Assembly (NCBI RefSeq): GCF_004208415.1
Contig: NZ_CP035758.1
Span: forward strand, 7,130,001-7,194,000
DNA: 64,000 bases
Direction: 5' to 3'
Origin: Ktedonosporobacter rubrisoli
GTDB lineage: Bacteria > Chloroflexota > Ktedonobacteria > Ktedonobacterales > Ktedonobacteraceae
Part shown: one piece after another, positions 27,302 through 34,263 of the stretch
How positions within the stretch are numbered: position 1 is the stretch's first letter
How the letters are laid out: the number at the start of each line of letters is the position of its first letter
Program-made: the position numbers and the translations under genes
The notes under the pieces: generated by a model
Databases searched by the model: none
The model's input: only the letters and a program-made list of their open reading frames with translations
Told to the model about the DNA's origin: nothing

Positions 27302-27922
27302 TTAGCCTCTCTCATCTCCCACAGGCCCACCTAGCTTGAGCCCGCTGGCCTTTAGAGGATCAGGAGGATTCGGGATGCCCTCGCGAATTTTCCGCTGGAG
27401 TTCGTTAAAGCCGAAAAGCAACATGTCGGGCGTCGGAGGACAGCCGGGAATAAAGACGTCAACCGGCACGATCTTATCTACTCCCTGCACGATGGCGTAG
27501 TTGTTGAAAACACCACCGCAGGATGCACAGGCTCCCATGGCAATAACCCACTTTGGCTCAGGCATCTGGTCATAAATCTGGCGCAAGACAGGTGCCATCT
27601 TGACGGAGCAGCGGCCCGCAACAATCATCAAATCGGCCTGGCGCGGTGAGGCGCGATAGACTTCAGCCCCGAAGCGCGAAATGTCGAAACGATCAGCGCT
27701 GGTGGCCATCATCTCGATGGCGCAACAGGCCAGACCAAACAGCGCCGGCCACAAGGAAGAGCTTCGCCCCCAGCCAATCAGCTTGTTTACCTGGGTTGTG
27801 AAGATGCCGAAGTCTCCATCCTTCTCGTGCCCATTGACCGACATCGGCAAGGGCTTACGTAGACGCGGCGTTTGCGTGTTTGAATAGGCCTGTACCGGCT
27901 CCCAGGGATTTTTTAGTCCCAT
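27302..27922 (-). CDS. nuoB: NADH-quinone oxidoreductase subunit B
   Basis: 206 residues. Ligands of cluster N2 in GLACCAIEMM, the Cys of GRCSVKM, GACASCGG and IPGCPPTPD, all present, with the vicinal cysteine pair. An N-terminal extension of about 35 residues precedes the core. Passes electrons to quinone together with NuoD. Its ATG overlaps the nuoA stop by 10 bases, so the two are translationally coupled. Confidence 0.97.
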   Translation of the reverse strand: MGLKNPWEPVQAYSNTQTPRLRKPLPMSVNGHEKDGDFGIFTTQVNKLIGWGRSSSLWPALFGLACCAIEMMATSADRFDISRFGAEVYRASPRQADLMIVAGRCSVKMAPVLRQIYDQMPEPKWVIAMGACASCGGVFNNYAIVQGVDKIVPVDVFIPGCPPTPDMLLFGFNELQRKIREGIPNPPDPLKASGLKLGGPVGDERG

Positions 27923-28266
27923 GAAAACGCTCCTTTCCGCCAGACGTAGATATAACCCACCAATAAAACCAGCAAAAATACGACAAGTTCGAGCAAGCCG
28001 AACAGTTTCAGTTGGCGGAGCAGAACGGCAAGGGGATAAAATGAAACAATTTCGATATCAAATGCAATAAAGAGCATGCCAGTCAAGAGATACTTTACCG
28101 GGAAACGCCTGCGCGGCGCTTCTATCTCTTGAATACCACACTCGTATGGGGCCAACTTCTCCGGCGATGGTTTCTTTGGTCCGATCACTGTAGTTATAAC
28201 CATCACTAAGATGCCGAAGAGGACAGCCAGCCCTACCATGATAAAAATGGGGATTGGTGTTCCCAT
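27913..28266 (-). CDS. nuoA: NADH-quinone oxidoreductase subunit A
   Basis: 117 residues, three transmembrane helices. PYECGIQEIEAPRRRFPVKYLLTGMLFIAFDIEIVSFYPLAVLL is the conserved NuoA core with its quinone-loop cysteine and membrane acidic residues. First gene of the operon, about 100 bases downstream of a near-consensus promoter. Confidence 0.97.
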   Translation of the reverse strand: MGTPIPIFIMVGLAVLFGILVMVITTVIGPKKPSPEKLAPYECGIQEIEAPRRRFPVKYLLTGMLFIAFDIEIVSFYPLAVLLRQLKLFGLLELVVFLLVLLVGYIYVWRKGAFSWD

Positions 28267-28370
28267 ATGCGGAACCCTTCACTTCTCTATGGATGCCACT
28301 CTTGCGTACACATGCGTACGCCTCTGGGCTCAACTTTAGCTAGTGTCCTAAGTACACTTCCTCAGTGTTT

Positions 28371-28399
28371 ATTGTAGTACAGTGGAGATGAACTGTCAA
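28371..28399 (-). promoter_or_regulatory. nuo operon promoter
   Basis: On the minus strand TTGACA (28399-28394) and TACAAT (28376-28371) are exactly 17 bases apart. Predicted transcription start near 28364, leaving a leader of about 100 bases before nuoA. The leader carries a short GTGT/ACAC hairpin near 28340-28356. The near-perfect consensus fits strong housekeeping expression. Confidence 0.8.
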
Positions 28400-28598
28400 A
28401 TAAAAGAAGACGTTAACAGCTCTCTATCTGACCTTTAACATAGGCGTTGCGCCACGCTTTATAAGAGGCAAGAATACAGTAAGTCTGTAGCTGCTCCTCT
28501 ACCTCATTCTTCTCTAAATCCAGTAAAATTCAGCTTCTCGGTTAAATTTTTGTCATCTATATACTCTATTATAAATTATATATGCTGTGCTAATAGTT
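28400..28598. other. AT-rich intergenic region upstream of the nuo promoter
   Basis: About 200 AT-rich bases between the nuo promoter and the convergent end of the third CGNR gene; no gene or clear terminator seen. Confidence 0.4.
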
Positions 28599-29228
28599 CT
28601 AGGATTTCCTTGAAGTTCTCTGACGCTGATAGTGCTGGCGCACTCTGACGCGATTACCACAGTCTTGACCATTGCACCACCGACGACTCTGGTTGCGGCT
28701 CTTATCCACAAAAAGCCAGCCACAGCCATCTCCTGGGCAGGCTTTGACGCGATGCAGTTCCTCAGAGAGCAATAATTCCGTTGCCGAATGGGCTATTGGC
28801 CAGAGGGGAAAGTCTAGCGCCTGCTCGTCGCCGGGCCAGTTGAAAGTAAACCTTTCGCCAATTGGAACAACCTGGGCATGGACCATGGCCTGTGCATACG
28901 CGTTCTGCAAGATGCTAAGATCCTCGACTTTGGGAGAGCAATCTTGGACAACGCACGAAAAAATGCGGTAGCAAGCTTCTCGCAGGGTTATGGCACGCCT
29001 CAGAACTTCCTCTGCAAGAGCTGGACGACTCCTTGCTTCTTGCAAGAGTTGCTCGTTTTGACTAGCGGTAACAATGCCGGCATGGCGACTCCAGGCAAGG
29101 AGATCAGCATAGCTGAGCAGCCATTCTTGAGGATGGTCGGAAGCATGCCATCCAACGGTATTGGTAAAGTCCAAACACAGACGCTCGCCCCTCAGCTCAA
29201 GTGTTCCTGCATGTTTTCTGGTATTCAT
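28599..29228 (-). CDS. CGNR zinc-finger protein 3
   Basis: 209 residues. N-terminal LRGERLCLDFTNTVGWH is the standard ABATE opening; AITLREACYRIFSCV the conserved helix. The C-terminal finger CPGDGCGWLFVDKSRNQSRRWCNGQDCGNRVRVRQHYQR keeps all four cysteines and a perfect CGNR. Divergent from an MFS exporter gene (198 bases between starts), with interlocking dyads in between; control of that exporter is inferred. Confidence 0.92.
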   Translation of the reverse strand: MNTRKHAGTLELRGERLCLDFTNTVGWHASDHPQEWLLSYADLLAWSRHAGIVTASQNEQLLQEARSRPALAEEVLRRAITLREACYRIFSCVVQDCSPKVEDLSILQNAYAQAMVHAQVVPIGERFTFNWPGDEQALDFPLWPIAHSATELLLSEELHRVKACPGDGCGWLFVDKSRNQSRRWCNGQDCGNRVRVRQHYQRQRTSRKS

Positions 29229-29255
29229 TGAGATGTTTCCTTCCTTAGCCAGGAC

Positions 29256-29296
29256 TTCTAATGATCAAGCTGACTTTGACTTATTAGAATCTTGAT
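29256..29296. promoter_or_regulatory. Interlocking dyads between CGNR gene 3 and the MFS gene
   Basis: TTCTAAT (29256-29262) mirrors ATTAGAA (29283-29289), and ATCAAG (29264-29269) mirrors CTTGAT (29291-29296). A tandem TGACTTTGACTT lies between. Such overlapping dyads in a divergent promoter region suggest regulator binding; which protein binds is inference. Confidence 0.45.
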
Positions 29297-29426
29297 GCTA
29301 CCATATTAATGACTCAACACCTTATTACCCATTATATTCCAAAGAGAGTTATGATGCTAGCATTTTTCGGGGAAAAGATCGCGGCCTCTCCATGAGAGAT
29401 CGCCTGCCATAGATAAGGAGAAGTGT

Positions 29427-30662
29427 ATGGAGAAGAAGCTTAAGCAAGACCTTACAAAGAGTCAGCCCTGGCGTCAAGCGCTTACGCTTGGCCTGCTCGT
29501 ACTGATTGGTATCAATCTGCGCACGGCGCTCCTCGCCGTCCCGCCTCTCATTCCCTTGCTCAGTCATGACCTACACCTTTCCTATACAGAGACGGGCCTG
29601 CTGACTTCACTGCCAACGTTAGTGATGGGAGCCGTCTCCTTACCAATAGGATTTCTGATTGGCAAGTGGGGAGGGCGCATCATGGTCTCTATTGGCCTCC
29701 TGCTGGTAGCGTTAGGAGCTTGCTCACGCGCCCTCTGGCCTGCCATTCTTCCGATCTACATCTTTACAGCCTTACTCAGTCTAGGGAGTGCCTGCTCACA
29801 GACGGCGATCCCTCTGCTCATTCGTCAATGGTTCTCCACCCGCATCGGTCTGGCCACTGCGCTCTATAGCGATGGCCTGGTTATCGGCGAGATCCTGGGA
29901 GCTATGCTGACCCTGCCGCTAATGCTCAATTGGCTGGGACAAGATGCATGGGCCAGCAGCTTTGTGTTTTGGAGCATCCCAGTAGTGATTATTCTGCTTC
30001 TCTGGCAGTGGCTGGCTCCTGCTAACGACGTCGAGCAGAAGGCCGTAAGCTTCAAGTCTGTGCTATCTGTCTCTGGCAGATCAGGCCGCGGGCTCGTTTC
30101 CGTCAACCCCTGGACACTTGGTTTGTTAGTAGGAGGCGTGCAGCTCATCTACTTTGGCATGAATGCGTGGATTGCCTCCTACAATCAGAGCATCCATGCT
30201 CCGGGCCAGACCTGGCTTGCCCTCAGTGTCTTAAACGCTGCGCAGCTTCCAGTCAGTTTACTTGCCACGCTGTTTGCGCGTAAATTGGTCGGGCGGAAAC
30301 TTCCATTCATTGTCTGTGGCACGCTCTGCTTGCTCGCGGTAGCAGGCTGGATCTTGACACCGGCGTTCCTGGAACCTATGTGGGCCGCCTTGATTGGAGG
30401 CACGACGATTCTGATCTATATACTTGCCATCGCCTTACCAGCGCTCCTGGCCAGGCAGGAGGAGGTTGCAGCATGGACGGGTACCATGCTGACGGTAGGT
30501 TACCTTTTCTCATTTCTGGGGCCATTCATCGGGGGTTGGCTCTGGGATCTAACCCACGTGCCGGCTATGGCTTTTCTATCCTCGATCCTAGCAGCAGGAA
30601 TCGTCGTTATGCTCGGTTCCCTCTTGCCTATCCGGCCTTCTGCCGCCGCAGAGCAGCTGTAG
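29427..30662 (+). CDS. MFS transporter, CynX/NimT-like
   Basis: 411 residues, 12 predicted transmembrane helices. INLRTALLAVPPLIPLLSHDLHLSYTETGLLTSLPTLVMGAVSLPIGFLIGKWGGR is characteristic of the cyanate/nitroimidazole transporter branch; the loop 2-3 motif is IGKWGGR. ATG follows AAGGAG at 6 bases. Likely moves a small organic anion or drug across the membrane; substrate unknown. Divergent from CGNR gene 3, its probable regulator. Confidence 0.87.
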   Translation: MEKKLKQDLTKSQPWRQALTLGLLVLIGINLRTALLAVPPLIPLLSHDLHLSYTETGLLTSLPTLVMGAVSLPIGFLIGKWGGRIMVSIGLLLVALGACSRALWPAILPIYIFTALLSLGSACSQTAIPLLIRQWFSTRIGLATALYSDGLVIGEILGAMLTLPLMLNWLGQDAWASSFVFWSIPVVIILLLWQWLAPANDVEQKAVSFKSVLSVSGRSGRGLVSVNPWTLGLLVGGVQLIYFGMNAWIASYNQSIHAPGQTWLALSVLNAAQLPVSLLATLFARKLVGRKLPFIVCGTLCLLAVAGWILTPAFLEPMWAALIGGTTILIYILAIALPALLARQEEVAAWTGTMLTVGYLFSFLGPFIGGWLWDLTHVPAMAFLSSILAAGIVVMLGSLLPIRPSAAAEQL

Positions 30663-30814
30663 ATTTAGCTCTTTTACATCTGCCCGGGAGTAAAAGAGGG
30701 GCTCGCAGCGCTGGTATGCCAGAAGAAACAGCAAATCATGCGGGCCCCTTCCTTTGTAGGAGACGGCTCGCCTCTCCTTACTCTCAAACAACGACGAGAG
30801 GACTCAACCAGGTT

Positions 30815-30857
30815 GGGATTCGCCTCAGCGTTAAGAGGCGAATCCCTATGCCTTTTT
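30815..30857 (+). terminator. Intrinsic terminator of the MFS gene
   Basis: GGGATTCGCCTC (30815-30826) pairs perfectly with GAGGCGAATCCC (30835-30846) over an 8-base loop, followed by TTTTT at 30852. Confidence 0.85.
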
Positions 30858-30899
30858 GCTCGAAAAGACATTTATTAGAAGAAGAGATAAAATATACTC

Positions 30900-31436
30900 A
30901 TGTTGACAAAGGAAGAGAAACAAATCATTCTCGAACGCAGATATACGACTTCATTTTACGCTCCCTGGGCTGATGCTGCATTGTTCCAGAGAATGGTGGA
31001 AAATTTAGCAGAAGCATTTCGTGCTGCGCATATTGAGAAGGTGCTCGGTTTAGAAGCAAGAGGGTTTATTTTAGGCGCTCCAGTTGCTTATTTACTTCAC
31101 GCAGGCTTCGTCGTGGCCCGCAAAGCTGGCAACCTATATAAAGGAGTATATACTTCAGAAAACGTACTTCAGGAATCCTGTATTGATTACTCAGGCCAAA
31201 AGAAGGGTCTTGAAATTGAAACCCACGCGTATGGAATCCAGCCAGGTGAGCGCATTCTGATTGTTGATGATTGGTTCGAGCGAGGAGAGCAAGGGCTAGC
31301 TGCGGTTCGACTCGTTGAGAGAGCGGGAGGCATCGTTGCTGGCATCGGCATCCTCTTTGACGAGATGACGGCCGAGAAAAGAAAAAGTTTTCAGCGCTAT
31401 CATTTCCATGCCTTGATTCAAGTTCCTGATGCTTGA
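30900..31436 (+). CDS. Phosphoribosyltransferase, adenine-phosphoribosyltransferase-like
   Basis: 178 residues. VLGLEARGFILGAPVAYLLHAGFVVARKAGNLYKGVYT is the Apt-like purine-binding and PPi loop; ERILIVDDWFERGEQGLAAVRLVERAGG is the PRPP-binding strand-loop. The PRPP loop ends in ERGEQ instead of the usual ATGGT, so it lacks the threonine that normally contacts the 5'-phosphate; the DDW form is a known-looking variant branch, not necessarily an inactive one. Likely a PRPP-dependent salvage enzyme or a PRTase-fold regulator. Stands alone between a terminator and a convergent gene. Confidence 0.75.
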   Translation: MLTKEEKQIILERRYTTSFYAPWADAALFQRMVENLAEAFRAAHIEKVLGLEARGFILGAPVAYLLHAGFVVARKAGNLYKGVYTSENVLQESCIDYSGQKKGLEIETHAYGIQPGERILIVDDWFERGEQGLAAVRLVERAGGIVAGIGILFDEMTAEKRKSFQRYHFHALIQVPDA

Positions 31437-31565
31437 TAGCTTGCCTTGCCCAGATATGCTTTAAGCTGATTTCAAGTATGAGGCTCTTCTTGAGAACTGA
31501 AGGGTCATAAACCTTCGCTTCTTGAGAATGCTAGATGGCTTTACCACTTGGCTATACGTTTGCTT

Positions 31566-31600
31566 GCCAGGGAAGAACAAGAGAAATGTTCTCCCCTGGC
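31566..31600. terminator. Hairpin between convergent genes
   Basis: GCCAGGGaAGAACA (31566-31579) pairs with TGTTCTcCCCTGGC (31587-31600), interrupted by one mismatch. It lies between the convergent ends of the phosphoribosyltransferase and NmrA-like genes and could stop transcription from both sides, although no T-run is present. Confidence 0.55.
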
Positions 31601-31627
31601 CTGCTGGCTTCATAAGCCATCGAAGGA

Positions 31628-32425
31628 TCATCCCACAAGTTTCTCTACCCGCTCTTGTAGGAAGCGTTCCCAGGTGATGTGAGCAACGGCACGATCAGGG
31701 ATGAGTTTCTCGTCCGAACGGAACGCATCATAATATTCCCCAGGCAACACCTCTGGCCCCTCTGCCCTGATTACACGCTTTTTGTTCAACACGCGTTGAT
31801 AGGTTTCTACTATTTCTTCGATGGTCAAGATCTCTGGTCCACCGATATCAGGGACATGACCAGCAGCTTCTTGCTCAGCGAGTTCGATCAGAGCAGCAGC
31901 AACTTCGCGAATATCGATTGGCTGAAGCCGTGTTCCTGCTGGAACAGTGATGGTTGATGTCTGTTCATCTTCCCAGTCTTTGATCAGGCTTAAGATGTAG
32001 TGATGAAATTGGGTCACGCGCAAAATGCTCCAGGGGAGGGTGGATTGCTCAATAAGGCGTTCAACCGCCAGCTTCGCCTGAAAGTAGGAAAACTGACTAT
32101 GATCAATTCCAGCAATGGAGACATAGATCAGATGAGGCGCACCATGGGCTTGTGCGGCCTCGATCAGATGGCTGGTTCCGGCAAGATCGGTCGCGTTGAC
32201 CTCGCCAAAGAACGTCGCACAGTGAATAATCGCGTCAACTCCTTTCGTCGCTTTATCCAGACCACTCCCGTCGCGAATATCCCCTTGAAACACTTCCACG
32301 CCCATGGGGACGGCTGGCTGTACTTGTCGCGTATACGCGCGAACGTGATGCCCACGTGTATGCAATTGCTGCACGACCTCGCTCCCTAACGTTCCTGTCG
32401 CTCCAGTAATAAGTATAGTTGACAT
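31628..32425 (-). CDS. NmrA-like NAD(P)-binding protein (atypical short-chain reductase)
   Basis: About 265 residues from the ATG at 32425, which is followed immediately by the Rossmann motif ILITGATGTLG; AAGGAG lies 10 bases before it. A longer frame to 32488 adds 21 basic residues without support. HYILSLI, TVPAGTRLQPIDIREVA and GPEILTIEEI are typical of the NmrA/SDR-a5 group, which act as NAD(P)H sensors or reductases. Same strand and 59 bases downstream of the oxidase gene, so probably cotranscribed. Confidence 0.85.
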   Translation of the reverse strand: MSTILITGATGTLGSEVVQQLHTRGHHVRAYTRQVQPAVPMGVEVFQGDIRDGSGLDKATKGVDAIIHCATFFGEVNATDLAGTSHLIEAAQAHGAPHLIYVSIAGIDHSQFSYFQAKLAVERLIEQSTLPWSILRVTQFHHYILSLIKDWEDEQTSTITVPAGTRLQPIDIREVAAALIELAEQEAAGHVPDIGGPEILTIEEIVETYQRVLNKKRVIRAEGPEVLPGEYYDAFRSDEKLIPDRAVAHITWERFLQERVEKLVG

Positions 32426-32484
32426 CTTCCTTTTTCTCCTTGTGTATCTTAAACATCTCAAAATGCGTTTCGTAGATGTGCTGG

Positions 32485-33843
32485 TCAAGCCTGCGTTTTG
32501 ACAGCAAGCTTGCTCTTCCAGTTCTGGTTGAAGAGGTTGTCGGGATCATAAGTCGCCTTGATACTTGCCAGGCGGGCAAACGTCTCATCGGGATAGGCGG
32601 CGGCAACGCTGGCCTGGCTGGCATCGGTCAGGAAATTGACGAAGGCGCCGCGGCTCAAAGCTGCAAGCGGACCCCAGGCCGCCTGCCTGATCTGCTGAGC
32701 CTGCACCTCTCCTGCGGAGACTGGCGCAAAGGCAGGCACAATCACGAGTGCTTCACTCTCCCGGTGAGCAAACGCTGTGGCTTGGGATCTTACGCGGGCC
32801 ATCGCTCCCCCAAGGCTGCGGATCTGGGCAATCGGCTTGCCAGGCTGACCGTAATTTGCAGCAAGAACCGCAATTGCCTCATTGCTCAGGGTTTTGAGAA
32901 AGCCATTATGGCCAACGTTTTTGAGTCCTGGAGGCGGCGACACCGCATCCTCTAGCATCGCGTGATAGGGCATCTTCTGAATATGCTGCGTCTGTACCGT
33001 GCCTAAGTGCAGCAAGGGCTGGATGGCCGCATCAGCCTTGGCCTGGGCATCACCTGCATAACAGAACAGCACCGAAACGCGAGGCGGCACCTGGGCGCCG
33101 AACCCGGAGAAGAGCAAGATAGTCGAGTTGAGTTCCTCTGGTGCTTCTCGCATGGCCTGAGCCCAGGCTGCCAGCACGCTTTCAGCTTCGGCCACGTCAT
33201 AGATAACCGAACCACCGATCACCGCCGGGCAAGGGATGGCGTAGAAGTCAAAGGAGGTGACGACGCCGAAATTGCCGCCACCGCCGCGAATAGCCCAGAA
33301 GAGATCGGGATGCTCCTCCACGCTGACGCGCAAGATGCGACCATCTGCCGTGACCAGTTCGGCAGCGCACAGGCTATCAATGGTCAGGCCATGTGTGCGT
33401 ACCAGCCAGCCAATGCCCCCACCGAGGGTGAGACCACCCACGCCAACCTGCTTGGTATCGCCTGATGAGATAGCCAGGCCATGCTCTGCCAGCGCTTGAG
33501 CAGCTTCACCCCAGTGCGCGCCTGCGCCAAGACGGACCAGGTGGCGTTTCGGGTCAAGGATCTCCACCTGATGGAAGGCAGCCAGATCGATGACCAACCC
33601 CTCAGTATTGGTTGCTTGTCCGCTTAACCCGTGGCCACCACTGCGCACCGATAGGGGCAGCTCCTGCTCACGTGCAAAACGTAGAGCTTCTACAATATCC
33701 TGATGGGTTTGTGCCTTGACAATGCCTGCCGGGCTCCCCGTTTGATTAAAGACGTTGCGCAGGTGCTCGTAGGTCTCGCTTCCAGGCATGATCACTTCTC
33801 CTGCAATATGCTGGCTGAGTTCAGCAAATCTCTCCGTATGCAT
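32485..33843 (-). CDS. FAD-binding oxidoreductase, berberine-bridge-enzyme type
   Basis: About 452 residues from the ATG at 33843, which has AAAGGA 10 bases upstream. Longer in-frame extensions (to 34140) run through the small gene at 33929-34153 and look non-coding. FAD domain: PLSVRSGGHGLSGQATNTEGLVIDLAAF with the histidine for flavin attachment; VGVGGLTLGGGIGWLVRTHG. The cysteine used for a second covalent bond in plant BBE is not present, so mono-covalent flavin is expected. C-terminal BBE motif ATYDPDNLFNQNWK. Oxidises a small organic compound or sugar with O2; substrate unknown. Confidence 0.87.
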   Translation of the reverse strand: MHTERFAELSQHIAGEVIMPGSETYEHLRNVFNQTGSPAGIVKAQTHQDIVEALRFAREQELPLSVRSGGHGLSGQATNTEGLVIDLAAFHQVEILDPKRHLVRLGAGAHWGEAAQALAEHGLAISSGDTKQVGVGGLTLGGGIGWLVRTHGLTIDSLCAAELVTADGRILRVSVEEHPDLFWAIRGGGGNFGVVTSFDFYAIPCPAVIGGSVIYDVAEAESVLAAWAQAMREAPEELNSTILLFSGFGAQVPPRVSVLFCYAGDAQAKADAAIQPLLHLGTVQTQHIQKMPYHAMLEDAVSPPPGLKNVGHNGFLKTLSNEAIAVLAANYGQPGKPIAQIRSLGGAMARVRSQATAFAHRESEALVIVPAFAPVSAGEVQAQQIRQAAWGPLAALSRGAFVNFLTDASQASVAAAYPDETFARLASIKATYDPDNLFNQNWKSKLAVKTQA

Positions 33844-33928
33844 AGATAGCATGTCCTTTCTCATCGTGTTTTCGTTTCTTATGGCTATATCGTCATCCTG
33901 TCTTACGCTCATAGGAATGGTTTGCATC

Positions 33929-34153
33929 CTATCTGCGATCCTCTTGCGCGCAGGCGACCTCGTATGTTTCCAAAGAAAGCAAAACGAGGCCAAGACTCCG
34001 TATTTTGAGCAGCACCCGATAGAGGGCCGCTTGATCGACCAGTGGTCCGGAGAGCACTGTTTTCTCACGACCGTCAGGAGCAATCTGAAGATCCTCAAAC
34101 CATTCTTGCCAGGATGGGTCCAGGGGTCCTTTGATCGCAATACGGCATTGCAT
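33929..34153 (-). CDS. Small protein of unknown function (74 aa)
   Basis: 74 residues with AAGGAGG 11 bases before the ATG. The phrase GPLDPSWQEWFEDLQI, then TVLSGPLVDQAALYRVLLKIRSLGLVLLSLE, has the alternation of a compact alpha/beta fold and I recall similar small proteins beside oxidoreductase and LuxR genes in this phylum (recollection, not checked). It lies between the LuxR/MalT gene and the FAD oxidase, all on the same strand, and overlaps only a spurious 5' extension of the oxidase frame. Function unknown. Confidence 0.7.
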   Translation of the reverse strand: MQCRIAIKGPLDPSWQEWFEDLQIAPDGREKTVLSGPLVDQAALYRVLLKIRSLGLVLLSLETYEVACAQEDRR

Positions 34154-34263
34154 CGAGGGGCACCCTCCTTTCGTTAAGAGTGGTTGAAGTATAAAACGCC
34201 AGGGGGTGAGTAGCCCATCACCTGATGGGATGGTTTGCGTAGGTGAGAAAAACAGGGAGAGGA

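Noticed and set aside
30380..30973. 197-codon ORF overlapping the MFS gene end and the phosphoribosyltransferase start
   Set aside because: It crosses the terminator at 30815-30857 and overlaps two real genes in another frame.
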